This document shows positions 37,140 to 48,816 of a stretch of 64,000 nucleotides of DNA, one piece after another. Numbering within the stretch: position 1 is the first letter of the stretch; every line of letters starts with the position of its first letter. The translations under genes were made by a program, and so were the position numbers. Origin of the DNA: Chthonomonas sp. UBA2387 (GTDB taxonomy: Bacteria > Armatimonadota > Fimbriimonadia > Fimbriimonadales > Fimbriimonadaceae); contig DDSP01000033.1 in assembly GCA_002343445.1 (NCBI GenBank), positions 61,770 to 125,769 on the forward strand, written 5' to 3'. Under the pieces are notes generated by a model, which saw only the letters and a list, made by a program, of their open reading frames with translations, did not search any database and had not been told where the DNA came from.

Positions 37140-37428
37140 AGGGCATGCGATTCAGGTTTCAGGTTTCAGGGCTCAAGATCGGATTCGGAGTCGCCCTCTT
37201 CCACCGTCGTTCGCTCTCGGATTCCCATCCGGTCTCGCCGGTGGGAGAGGGGTTAGGGGTGAGGGCCGGGCCTTTTGGACGCAGACCCGTGGCGAACAAG
37301 GGGGTCACGATCCGCCTCTCCCGCCACTTGCCAACCATCTGCTCACCACGTGCCGACCACTTGCCCACCTCGGAGCCGGTCCCCTCCCGATCCTCGGGAG
37401 GGGACGCTCAGGACGGCTGCTACCCGCC
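37140..37428. repeat. Composite intergenic repeat region
   Basis: The whole gap between VanW and ppdK is repeat-derived. TTCAGGTTTCAGG units lie at 37151-37170, like the heptamers at 2.55 kb. A palindromic element with GGTGGGAGAGGGGTTAGGGG lies at about 37214-37272; its translation LTPNPSPTGE recurs as spurious open frames in many environmental genomes. Similar phrases CCACTTGCC occur at 37324-37369, and a perfect hairpin lies at 37381-37403. No gene is evident here. Confidence 0.8.
37381..37403 (-). terminator. Hairpin downstream of ppdK
   Basis: A perfect 10-bp stem (37381-37390 with 37394-37403) and a 3-base loop lie 26 bases after the ppdK stop. There is no T tract, so it may be only a repeat element rather than a terminator. 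Confidence 0.45.
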
Positions 37429-40122
<2,694 letters not shown>

Positions 40123-40246
40123 GGTGAAAGTCTCCAGGGGACTCAGCCACGGAACTCCGACGCCGTTGGCGAAAATCGGCGGCCAATCGTTCGGGGAGTT
40201 TACCTGCGGTCGCCGAGCCGACCCGGGCCAAAACGTCTCCGGCAGC

Positions 40247-41221
40247 CTAGATCAGCGGCATCCGACGGACTTCGACCTCGGTTCCCCCGCAAACCAACTT
40301 CGAGCCCGCTTCGTTGCTGCCGTTGCGGATCATCGCCGCACCCACGTGCCCCAACTCGGGCGAGAACGCGACGCTGGTCACGGTGCCGACCTCCTGGCCC
40401 GCAGGCGTCAGCAACGGGGCGCCTACGGCAAGCGCGACCGGCGACACCAGGCCGCACCACGTCCGATTGGTGTGCCCCCGGCTGAAAATGCGCATGAGCA
40501 CCTCCTGCCCCGTGTAGCAACCCTTGGTGTAGCTGACATAGCGCGCCTCGAACTGCGGCCCCATTTCGGGCGGCAGCGTCCGTTCCCCGAAGTCGGCACC
40601 CCAAAGCGGCAGCCCGGCCTCAAGGCGCAGCGCTTCGCGGGCTTGGCCTTCGAGCAACACGAGCCCATCGAGCCATTTGCGCGTCTCGGCGGCCATGCCT
40701 TCGGGAAACACCAAGTCCCATCCGCCCAGCCCCGTCCGGTTGGAGCGCAACGCCAAGACGGGCTTGCCGTGCAACTCGGTCGCGGCGGCATCCATGCTCG
40801 GCAACGCCAGCCGCGCGCCCAGCCAAGCCGTGGCTTCCGGACCCTGCACCCCGACCGCCTCGCCGGCGATGAGGGTCGCCTCCACGTCCTCCATGACGAC
40901 CATCTGCTCGAACCGCTCTAAGGCCGCCGGGACGCAAACCGTCGGAAGGGCCAACACCATGCGGTCGTCGAGCGCCCAAGCCGTGACGGGGGCGATGATC
41001 TGCCCCGTAGGCTTGCAGAAGCAAAAGGCCGTGGACGATCCGGGCGTGAACGAGCGCAGGTCGTTGGTGGCTTGGCCCTGCAGCCAGCCCTTCCGGTCGT
41101 CGCCGGATACCGACACGTACGCCTTGTCGGCCAGCGAGACTCTGACGACGCCTTCTACGGCCGCCTGATACAACGCTAAATCTTCTTGCGCGAACGCGAC
41201 TTCTCGTTCCCGGACGTGCAT
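40247..41221 (-). CDS. ygfZ: Folate-binding iron-sulfur cluster protein, YgfZ/GcvT-like
   Basis: 324 residues. The family signature KGCYTGQE is at 233-240, in ARYVSYTKGCYTGQEVLMR, with the conserved cysteine. KGWLQGQATNDL near 44-55 and PTGQIIAP around 71-78 fit the GcvT-like tetrahydrofolate fold. YgfZ proteins use folate to help build or repair certain Fe-S enzymes, which fits the window's Fe-S oxidoreductase. It is divergent from the DUF2993-like gene. Confidence 0.9.
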   Translation of the reverse strand: MHVREREVAFAQEDLALYQAAVEGVVRVSLADKAYVSVSGDDRKGWLQGQATNDLRSFTPGSSTAFCFCKPTGQIIAPVTAWALDDRMVLALPTVCVPAALERFEQMVVMEDVEATLIAGEAVGVQGPEATAWLGARLALPSMDAAATELHGKPVLALRSNRTGLGGWDLVFPEGMAAETRKWLDGLVLLEGQAREALRLEAGLPLWGADFGERTLPPEMGPQFEARYVSYTKGCYTGQEVLMRIFSRGHTNRTWCGLVSPVALAVGAPLLTPAGQEVGTVTSVAFSPELGHVGAAMIRNGSNEAGSKLVCGGTEVEVRRMPLI

Positions 41222-41319
41222 GACAAAGAAACCACCCGTTGCGAATGTGGAAAACTGAGGCTCAGCGCCGAGACTCGACTTCTCATCATACGCCTTTCTG
41301 CACCGAATCGTCTGGAATC

Positions 41320-42120
41320 ATGGGACCACTCGCCCTCGTGGCTGCTTTTGGATTGCTCATCGGAGCGGGATCATCCGAGGTCCGCAAGTTCGAGCGCCTG
41401 GCCGCCGACCACATCAAGGCGACGCTGAAGGGCGCGGCGCCGGTGGTCACGGTCAAGAGCAAGTTCAGCGGTTACGTCGCGGGGCCCCTGGGCGACCTCG
41501 CCTCCGTCGCGATCCACGGCCACTCGTTCGGCACCGACGGGCTGCCCCTGTTCACCGAGCCCGGCCCGACGCGCGGGCGCATCCGAAATCTCGAATTGGC
41601 CCTGCGCAACTTTCGGTTGGGCAAGCTCGACGTGGCCCGCATCCGCGCCGACATCCCCGAATGCCGATTCGATTACGACCTCGCTTTGCGGCGCAAGCAG
41701 ATTCGCCTGACGCACAGCGGCGAGGGGACCGGCGAAGTCGAGGTCGCCGCCGCATCGCTGCAAGACTTCATCGTGCGGAAGTTCGGCGAGGTGAAGCGGT
41801 GTACGGTAACGCTTAGCCGCGACCGCATTATCGTGGAAGGGTACGGCGAGTTCATCATCGTCAAGACCGACTTTCGCGTCTCGGCACGGCTGCGGATCGA
41901 GGAGGGTCGGCGCTTCTACCTGGACGAGGCGTTCATCATTTTCGGCGACCGGTTTGCCGACGAGGCCAGCGCCAAGGTGTTGCTCGACCTGCTCAACCCG
42001 GTGGTGGACTTGGACCGCGACCTGGGCCTTCATGGCGCGATTGACGTGCAGGGCCTTCGCTTGGAACACAACGTGCTGCGCGCGTGGGGCGCTGCCCGCA
42101 TCCCCAAGCGCCCCGAGTAG
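41320..42120 (+). CDS. DUF2993-like exported protein
   Basis: 266 residues from the ATG at 41320, where the signal peptide starts (MGPLALVAAFGLLIGAGSS); an upstream frame to 41239 adds no plausible sequence. The core resembles DUF2993/LmeA: paired strands VTVKSKFSGYVAGPLGD, LALRNFRLGKL and AAASLQDFIVRKFGEV. Related proteins carry lipid-binding or mannan-maturation roles in actinobacteria; here only a tubular lipid-binding-type fold can be suggested. It is convergent with the pyrophosphatase gene. Confidence 0.65.
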   Translation: MGPLALVAAFGLLIGAGSSEVRKFERLAADHIKATLKGAAPVVTVKSKFSGYVAGPLGDLASVAIHGHSFGTDGLPLFTEPGPTRGRIRNLELALRNFRLGKLDVARIRADIPECRFDYDLALRRKQIRLTHSGEGTGEVEVAAASLQDFIVRKFGEVKRCTVTLSRDRIIVEGYGEFIIVKTDFRVSARLRIEEGRRFYLDEAFIIFGDRFADEASAKVLLDLLNPVVDLDRDLGLHGAIDVQGLRLEHNVLRAWGAARIPKRPE

Positions 42121-42211
42121 TCACCGTCTTGGATCGCCTGGAGGGCGACGCTTGCGGAGCCAATGCTGGGCGTCCGCCCCAACGAACAGAGCGAGTCCCT
42201 CCGAATCGGAG

Positions 42212-42742
42212 CTAGAACTGGGTGTTGGCGCGCGGCTTGTCCATGCGGAACTGCTCGATCAGGTTCTTGGCCACGTCCACGTCGTGCCAACCCTTGACCT
42301 CGACGCTCTTCTCTTCGAGCACCTTGTAGACCTCGAAGAAGTGGATGATCTCCTTTTGCCGGTGACGGCTGAGGTGCGAGAGGTTCTCCCAGTGGCTGAA
42401 GCGAGGATCGCGCGCGGCCACGCACAACAGCTTCTCGTCCCGCCCTTTCTCGTCGCTCATTTCCAACACGCCGATCGGCTTGGCCTCGACGATGCAACCC
42501 GGGAACGTGGGGTGGCTGAGAACGACCAGCGCGTCCAGCGGGTCGCCGTCGATGTAAAGCGTGTCCGGAACGTAGCCGTAATCGAACGGGTAGTACAGCG
42601 GCGAGAACAGCACCCGGTCGAGCCGAATCGTGCCCGAATCCAAGTCGTACTCGTACTTGTTCGTGGACCCCTTGGGACATTCGACGACGACGTTGATCAG
42701 GTGCGGCGGATTCTCGCCAAGCGAGACGTTGCGGAGGCCCAT
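42212..42742 (-). CDS. ppa: Inorganic pyrophosphatase (family I)
   Basis: 176 residues, standard for the soluble family I enzyme. DGDPLDALV at 65-73 is the active-site signature with three magnesium-binding Asp residues; YPFDYGYVPDT precedes it, and KYEYD near 29-33 contributes further ligands. It hydrolyses pyrophosphate made by biosynthesis and by PPDK running toward phosphoenolpyruvate. The opposite-strand VOC gene starts 57 bases away. Confidence 0.95.
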   Translation of the reverse strand: MGLRNVSLGENPPHLINVVVECPKGSTNKYEYDLDSGTIRLDRVLFSPLYYPFDYGYVPDTLYIDGDPLDALVVLSHPTFPGCIVEAKPIGVLEMSDEKGRDEKLLCVAARDPRFSHWENLSHLSRHRQKEIIHFFEVYKVLEEKSVEVKGWHDVDVAKNLIEQFRMDKPRANTQF

Positions 42743-42798
42743 TGACGCCCATTGTACTTGCAGGAACCAAGGGTCCCGGCGGCAAACGTACCAGAGTC

Positions 42799-43182
42799 AT
42801 GAGCGAACGCCCCAAGCCCGGCACCATCGGCTGGCACGACCTTACGGTGCCCGACGCCCCCGCCCTCCGAGACTTCTACGCCTCCGTGATCGGCTGGACC
42901 CCCGAACCCGTGGAAATGGACGGCTACGAGGACTTCAACATGGCGACCGACGACGGCGTCCCCGTGGCCGGCGTGTGCCACGCGGATGGCCCGAACACCG
43001 ACCTGCCCCCTTGCTGGCTGATGTACGTCCACGTGGACGACCTCGACCGGGCGATGGCGGCGTGCACCGCCGCGGGTGGAACCATCGTCGGCGACGTGCG
43101 CGGTTCGCCCGAATACGGGCGCTTCTGCATCATCCGCGACCCTGCCGGCGCGCACCTGGCGTTGTTTCAGGCTGGGGCTTAA
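42799..43182 (+). CDS. VOC-family (glyoxalase-like) protein
   Basis: 127 residues from the ATG at 42799; a TTG at 42742 would read through the ppa start. GTIGWHDLTVPDAPALRDFY opens the domain, with paired beta-alpha-beta modules ending IRDPAGAHLALFQ. His15 and the terminal Glu/Asp positions could bind metal. Substrates of such single-domain VOC proteins cannot be read from sequence. The stop codon overlaps that of the giant dockerin gene. Confidence 0.85.
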   Translation: MSERPKPGTIGWHDLTVPDAPALRDFYASVIGWTPEPVEMDGYEDFNMATDDGVPVAGVCHADGPNTDLPPCWLMYVHVDDLDRAMAACTAAGGTIVGDVRGSPEYGRFCIIRDPAGAHLALFQAGA

Positions 43183-46100
43183 CCCGCCCCGGTCCGACCG
43201 AAGTTCTTCCGCAGGATCAGGAAGTCGGCGACGCTGACGAACCCATCCTTGTTCAGGTCGGCCATGGGGTTCCAGTTCCCTGCCCCGGGGGCCGAACCGA
43301 ACGCCTGCCGCAGCGCCAGGAAGTCCACCACGTTCACCGTGTTGTCGCCGTTGACGTCGCCGTTGTTGAGCAACACGTTCTGCGCGCCCAAGTCAGACAC
43401 CGCAACGACCACCGTCCGGATGCCGCGCAGCCAGTTCAGGTGCTTCACCGCCACGTCGTACCGACCCGCGACGGGGGAGTCGAACGTGTACACCGTGTCG
43501 GCGTCGATGTTCACCAAGATCTCCTTGAACACCGTCGTCGTGCCCTCGTTGCGAAGCTGAAGCGTGATTGGGTTCAACGTGGTCGCGAGCCCAGAGAGGT
43601 CCTCGAACACAAGCTTGCCACTCACGCGTGCCGGACGAAGCTGAAGGACGTCGCTGGCCTCCAATCCGTTATGCTTGGCGATCACCGTCAGGTCGCGCAG
43701 GAGGTCGGTGTACTTCGTCCCGAACTCGGCCGAGCCAGTATCGCTCCCCTCGGGAATCACGATCGAAGTCGGTGAGACGATAAGCGTCGGCGAGGGGTTC
43801 TCGATTGAGACGGGCGTATCCACCGCCGCGATCCCGTCGAACTCCACGGTTCCCGTCACCGAGTTGCCGCCGATCACCTGGTTGGGATCGAACGTAAAGC
43901 GAATCAGTCGCGGCGCCCAGATCGTCAGCGGCTTGGTCTTGGACGAGGCGCCCACTTTGGCCGTGATGTCGAGGACTTCGTCCACTTTCACGGGGAACGC
44001 AGTGCCCTCGAAACCCGCCGACGTACTTCCGGCGGGTACTACGACTTCTTCTGGAATATCCACAAGCGGGCGGCTGCGCGACAACGTGACCGGCTGGCCT
44101 CCGGCGGGTGCTGGCCCTGTCAGGAAGACGTACCCCTGAAACGCGCGTCCGCTCGGCACAAAGTCAGGCGAGAGGTAGAGGTCCAGGATTTCGACGGGAT
44201 TCAAACGCAGGTTCGCTTGACGCGTGATTCCGCCCGAAACCGCGGTCAGGGTCACGTCGGTGGTGGACTGAACGCCGAACGTTTCGATATCGAACGTGGT
44301 GGACGATTGGCCCGCCGGGATCGTGACCGAGGCGGGGTGGCTCACCAAAGCGGGATGCGTGCTGGAGAGGTTGACCACCTTGCCGCCCGCTGGAGCGTAA
44401 CTGGTCATCGTGACCGTGCCTTGCACCGTTGCACCGCCCGTCACAGGACTCTGCGAGACGGTGTATGAGGTCAGAAGGCCGGCCTGCACCGTGAGCGTGT
44501 CTTGCCGCGAGGAACCCCGATACGTGGCCGTGACCGTGACGTTCGTGTTCGCGGCGACGGCATCGGTCTGGATCGGGAACGTGACCATTGAAGCCCCTTC
44601 GGGGACGTTGACTGTCGCAGGGACGTTGACCACGCTGGGGTGGGAACTGGAAACGGTGAGGGTCGTCGCTTCGTGAACCAAACCGTCGAAGCGCACCGTA
44701 CCTGTCGCATTGCCACCACCAAGAACGGACGACGGATCGATCTCCAGCGACTCGATTGGAGCGGGCCGCACACGCAGCGTGGTGGACTTTTCGAGGATGC
44801 CTCGCCGGGCCGTGATGGTCACATCGCGGACAAAGTCGTCGCCCCACGTGTCGATGGTGAACGTCTTGGTTCGTTCGCCTACGGGAACGATCACCGAGGC
44901 GGGCACGACGGCGCTCAGAGGGCGCGAACTCTCCAGAGTGACGATGGTCAGTTGGTTCGGCGGAGCAGGGTCGAACAACGTGACCGTGCCGGTGGACGTT
45001 TGCCCGCCATTCACGTCGTTCGGCGCGACGGAAACCTCGATCAGGTTCGGGCCACCGAGCCGGATGCGCCACATGCCGCGCCCCCACGTCGCCGCGTTCA
45101 GATAGCCGGTGCCGGGGACGTACTCCAGATCGTTGACCTGAACGTTGGGCAGACCAAGCGGCCCTGTTGCGTTGAACCACGTCGCGCCGCCATCGTTGGT
45201 CATGAACACACCGACATCCGTGCCGACGTACCATGTGTTTTGGGGGTCGCGAGGGTCGTGCTCGACCGTGTTGATCGGCACGTCCGGGAGCCCAGTTGCC
45301 CCCGAGCCCGAGACGTTCGCGAACGTCACCAAGAACGTGTTGTTGATCGGGGTCATCGTGACGCGGAACAGGTGACCCACGTCTCCGGGGCCTTCAAATC
45401 CCGAGAACGCTACGAGGAACCGGTTGGGGTTTGTGGGATGAACGTCAATGTCCGTGATCGCTCGGTTGGGCAGGCTGGTGAGCGGGGGCGCCTGGTCATC
45501 CCAGGAGGTGAACGACGCCCCCGAATCGGTCGAGACGGTCAACTCGCCGGTCACGCTTCCCGCGTAGATGCGAGTCGCATCGCTCGGCGCAAACGAAATC
45601 ACCTGCCACTGGCGCGTGTCGCGAGTCTGACGAAGGAAGGAGGTCCAAATGCCTGTGGCCGGACTGTACCGATCGATCCAACTGAAGTTGGCATGGTACA
45701 GCTGATTGGTGGCAGCGTGGTAAGAGATCGGCTCGCGGAACGCATTGTTCGCCCCCGAGGCTCGAATCTGACCGGGCAGTGTGTCGCGATTCCACGTCTG
45801 CCAGTTGTCGGTGGTCTGATAGACCGATCCGAACTGGTTGGTGATGTACTGGACGTTGGGGTTGTTCGGGTTCACCTCGACCCCCAGGCCGTCGCCCAAA
45901 CCGTAGTTTTGCCAGTTGTTCAAATCGCCGGGACGCGCCGCGCCAATGCTGTTCGGGAACGCGTTGTCCTGCGTCGCGCCGATGGCTTGGTCTCCTTGGT
46001 TGGGGTGCCACGAGGCGTCATAAAACTGGGTGAACTCAAGGTCTGCATTCAGGTTAGCGAAGTTCAGGTCGTTGTTCGCGACGGAGTACGTCACGCGATA

Positions 46101-47678
46101 CACGCCGCCGTCGTTGCCGATCAGGGCTTGGTTTCGGTTCACGGGGTTGAGCCCAAAGGCATGCTGGTCGGAGTGCGTCCGTGCCGGAGACCCGGTCAGG
46201 GACGTCGCTGCGGGACCGGCAACGGTGGTCTGCCCAACGCTGACCCAGTTGGGCGCGGCCGCCGTGGGATTGCCGCACAGGAACAGGTCCACCTGCCCCA
46301 ACACCAAGACATCCTGCGGGTTGCCGCCGATCGTGGCCCGCATGCACCCCAGATAGAAGTTGTACGACACTTGGTCGAACCCCGGAAAGTTCGTGATCCA
46401 CTGCCACCACGTGTTGTTGGAAGCCGCTCCGGTCGGTGCATTCGCTCCGGAACCTCCCGACTGGATACAGGCGTAGACTCGCCCGTTCCTGATCACGCGG
46501 GCGCCCAGAGGATAATCCGCCCCGTTCGCCCACGCGGGGCCGTTGGGAAAGTCGCCCGTGATGTTGACCCAGTTACCGCCCGCGTTCTCGCTACGCCACA
46601 CGCTCCCAGCGGTGCTTGAATCCATGACATACACCCGGTCCGCAGCAGTCTCGGAAGCAACCACGTAGGGGTTGCCCGTGAACCCAGCGGGAAGGGCGAT
46701 AGAGGTCCAGTTTCGCCCCTGATCTCGGGAGCGGTAGAGAGCCGAAGCGAAGGAACCCGGCCGGCCCCCGACCGCGTAGACGTTGCGCGTCCCGTTGCCC
46801 CTCGGCTGGCTGACGCTCACCGACGAGAAGTCGTTCTGCTGAATCACGCCGCCCACAGTCATGGTCGCCCATGATTCGCCGAAGTCTTCGCTGACGAACA
46901 CGCGGCCGGGCCATGAACGACCGCGACCCGTGGCAGCGATCAACACATTGGACGCATCGGGATGAACGATGAGGCTGCTGACGGCTTCGCCCACCATCTG
47001 GGCGCGGCCCACGTTGCGCCACGTCGAGCCTCCGTCGGTGGACTTCATGATGCCGATGCCATAGCCCAGACCCGAGCCTGCGCCCGTCGTCTGATAATCG
47101 CCCGTCCCGACATAGACGTTCTGGGAATTGCCGGGATCGATGGCGATCGAGGAGACGTGGGTCATCTCCCAATCGTCCGACAGGACCGACCACGTCGTCC
47201 CGCCATTGGTCGAGCGCATCAGCCCGCCGAATCCGCTGCCGGCAAACACTGTCGTCGTGTTGTTTGGGTCGTAGGCGACTGCGGAGACGCGACCGTTGAC
47301 GGGGTTCGGTCCCCAATAGCGGCGGTAGGGGGCGTCCATGTTCCGGGGTCCCATGAACTCCCACGAACTGTTGGGGGCCATGCTGCCGCTCGCCGAGGCG
47401 ATGCGCGCGGCCGCCAGCTGGTCGCGATGGGCTGCGGCCCGCTGATACGCGCCCTCGGGAATCGAATCGTAAGGGTACTGTCGCTGAAAGACGTAGTCCT
47501 TGAGGGCGTCCTTCCACTCGCCTGCGACCGAATCGAACTCCTTCTGGAACTCCTGGGTGCTGAGAGCCCGGCGATCTGCGCTTGGTGTCTCCGGTGACTT
47601 CGAGGTACAGCCCAAGACGATCCATGTGATCGAGGCTGCGAGCACAGCCATCCGTACGAAAGCGCTTCCTTCCTTCAT
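43179..47678 (-). CDS. Giant propeller-dockerin lipoprotein, paralog of 3213-6971
   Basis: 1499 residues from the ATG at 47678, which gives a proper lipoprotein signal (ITWIVLGC, Cys ~24); the open frame upstream to 47861 is not needed. SWEFMGPRNMDAPYRRYWGP matches WEFVGPRDLAVPYRRWWGP in the paralog. The propeller runs to ~870 (TNDGGATWFN, GYLNAATWGRGMWRIRLGG). At least five Ig-like repeats follow (SVIVPVGERTKTF, SVTIPAGQSSTTF), then a two-repeat dockerin (GDVNGDNTVNVVDFLALR, ADLNKDGFVSVADFLILR). It is ~250 residues longer than the paralog, mainly through extra Ig repeats, and likely surface-anchored by lipid. Confidence 0.86.
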   Translation of the reverse strand: MKEGSAFVRMAVLAASITWIVLGCTSKSPETPSADRRALSTQEFQKEFDSVAGEWKDALKDYVFQRQYPYDSIPEGAYQRAAAHRDQLAAARIASASGSMAPNSSWEFMGPRNMDAPYRRYWGPNPVNGRVSAVAYDPNNTTTVFAGSGFGGLMRSTNGGTTWSVLSDDWEMTHVSSIAIDPGNSQNVYVGTGDYQTTGAGSGLGYGIGIMKSTDGGSTWRNVGRAQMVGEAVSSLIVHPDASNVLIAATGRGRSWPGRVFVSEDFGESWATMTVGGVIQQNDFSSVSVSQPRGNGTRNVYAVGGRPGSFASALYRSRDQGRNWTSIALPAGFTGNPYVVASETAADRVYVMDSSTAGSVWRSENAGGNWVNITGDFPNGPAWANGADYPLGARVIRNGRVYACIQSGGSGANAPTGAASNNTWWQWITNFPGFDQVSYNFYLGCMRATIGGNPQDVLVLGQVDLFLCGNPTAAAPNWVSVGQTTVAGPAATSLTGSPARTHSDQHAFGLNPVNRNQALIGNDGGVYRVTYSVANNDLNFANLNADLEFTQFYDASWHPNQGDQAIGATQDNAFPNSIGAARPGDLNNWQNYGLGDGLGVEVNPNNPNVQYITNQFGSVYQTTDNWQTWNRDTLPGQIRASGANNAFREPISYHAATNQLYHANFSWIDRYSPATGIWTSFLRQTRDTRQWQVISFAPSDATRIYAGSVTGELTVSTDSGASFTSWDDQAPPLTSLPNRAITDIDVHPTNPNRFLVAFSGFEGPGDVGHLFRVTMTPINNTFLVTFANVSGSGATGLPDVPINTVEHDPRDPQNTWYVGTDVGVFMTNDGGATWFNATGPLGLPNVQVNDLEYVPGTGYLNAATWGRGMWRIRLGGPNLIEVSVAPNDVNGGQTSTGTVTLFDPAPPNQLTIVTLESSRPLSAVVPASVIVPVGERTKTFTIDTWGDDFVRDVTITARRGILEKSTTLRVRPAPIESLEIDPSSVLGGGNATGTVRFDGLVHEATTLTVSSSHPSVVNVPATVNVPEGASMVTFPIQTDAVAANTNVTVTATYRGSSRQDTLTVQAGLLTSYTVSQSPVTGGATVQGTVTMTSYAPAGGKVVNLSSTHPALVSHPASVTIPAGQSSTTFDIETFGVQSTTDVTLTAVSGGITRQANLRLNPVEILDLYLSPDFVPSGRAFQGYVFLTGPAPAGGQPVTLSRSRPLVDIPEEVVVPAGSTSAGFEGTAFPVKVDEVLDITAKVGASSKTKPLTIWAPRLIRFTFDPNQVIGGNSVTGTVEFDGIAAVDTPVSIENPSPTLIVSPTSIVIPEGSDTGSAEFGTKYTDLLRDLTVIAKHNGLEASDVLQLRPARVSGKLVFEDLSGLATTLNPITLQLRNEGTTTVFKEILVNIDADTVYTFDSPVAGRYDVAVKHLNWLRGIRTVVVAVSDLGAQNVLLNNGDVNGDNTVNVVDFLALRQAFGSAPGAGNWNPMADLNKDGFVSVADFLILRKNFGRTGAG

Positions 47679-47853
47679 GCCACGTTCGTCCCGCACGGCA
47701 AGCACCCTGCGGGTCAATGGTTGGGACGCCCCCAGGGGAGTCTGGGTTCCCGAGCGGGGCTGGTGTTGGGCTAGGGTCTGGCTAAGCTTCGGCTCGTGTT
47801 GAGATCCACGCACGCCAGCCGAACAACCAGCGCAACCCAACAAAAATTGGACC

Positions 47854-47890
47854 CCTAACACCCCCTTAACGCTCTTAAGCGCCTCTTAAC
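47854..47890 (+). promoter_or_regulatory. Possible Pho-type operator: four spaced half-sites
   Basis: CCTAAC (47854), CTTAAC (47865), CTTAAG (47874) and CTTAAC (47885) recur at 11, 9 and 11 bases, about one helical turn. A -10-like CATAGT (47902-47907) starts 12 bases past the last one, the geometry of PhoB/PhoP-activated promoters. The next start codon is at 47942. The remaining part of the 263-base gap toward the dockerin gene shows nothing recognisable. Confidence 0.4.
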
Positions 47891-47941
47891 GGACGCCGCT
47901 TCATAGTTCGGCACAGCGTTCCGCACGCACGGACCACACCT

Positions 47942-48808
47942 ATGAAAAAGGCCTTCACGCTGATCGAGCTTCTGGTCGTCATCGCGATCATCGCGATTCT
48001 CGCCGCCATGCTCTTCCCCGTCTACGCCCAGGCGAAGAACTCGGCCAAGCAAACGGCCAATCTGAGCCAACTCAAGCAACTCGCCGTTGCCGCTCAAATC
48101 TACGCGAGCGACCACGACGACCATCTGCCGAGCGACCCGCTCACCGACTTCTGCCCGTCCGACCCGACCTTGGGCTTGGGCGACATCGACCGATGGGGCA
48201 ACTACTATTGGCCTTGGCTGTTCAAGCCGTACACCAAGGTGCAGCCCACGTCCACGTCGCGAGCCCGCGATGGGTTCATGTGGTCGCCTCTCGCGCCGAC
48301 CAACAACCCTCAGAACCTGAGCGGCGACCGGGCGGCCTGCATCTGGCCCCAGCCCGCTCAATCGTGGGGTCTGGACTGCACGGTGTTCGACGGCGCCGTG
48401 TGCGACTCGATCCAGTACTGGTCCACGTACGCTTACAACGAGCACATCGGCGACTATCCGGGCGGCTCCAGCCTGACCGCTTGGCAAGAGCCCGCAGCCT
48501 CGTTCCTCCTGCTCGAAGCCACCGACTCGGAGATCGAGGGCGACGAGTTGGACGAGCTTTACAGCCGCACCGAGAACTGCCCGAACTTCGACGACCCTGA
48601 CAACGCGGATGCCACGTTCGGGGGCCACAACGGGGGCACGACGATCGCCTTCCTCGACGGCCACGCGAAGTGGCGCAAGACTCAGTTCGGCCCGAACGGT
48701 CAGTGCGGACTCGAGTGGGGCAACGTCCCGTTCATGGTGTTCCCGCCGGCGACCCAGGGCGGCAACAGCGTCCGCGTCAAGGGCTGGACGCCGGTCTTCG
48801 ACAACTAA
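47942..48808 (+). CDS. Type IV prepilin-like protein
   Basis: 288 residues; the signal MKKAFTLIELLVVIAIIA has Ala before the cleaved Phe. It is followed by FPVYAQAKNSAKQTANLSQ and IYASDHDDHLP. The globular part ends with GGHNGGTTIAFLDGHAK, the H-X9-DG motif. The lineage is the same as the prepilins at 10016, 20271 and 21197, but here the gene has no small downstream partner and a different upstream region. No Shine-Dalgarno is visible. Confidence 0.87.
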   Translation: MKKAFTLIELLVVIAIIAILAAMLFPVYAQAKNSAKQTANLSQLKQLAVAAQIYASDHDDHLPSDPLTDFCPSDPTLGLGDIDRWGNYYWPWLFKPYTKVQPTSTSRARDGFMWSPLAPTNNPQNLSGDRAACIWPQPAQSWGLDCTVFDGAVCDSIQYWSTYAYNEHIGDYPGGSSLTAWQEPAASFLLLEATDSEIEGDELDELYSRTENCPNFDDPDNADATFGGHNGGTTIAFLDGHAKWRKTQFGPNGQCGLEWGNVPFMVFPPATQGGNSVRVKGWTPVFDN

Positions 48809-48816
48809 GTCTCGCT

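Noticed and set aside
37159..37368. A 69-codon frame containing LTPNPSPTGE
   Set aside because: This is the usual spurious translation of a widespread palindromic intergenic repeat.
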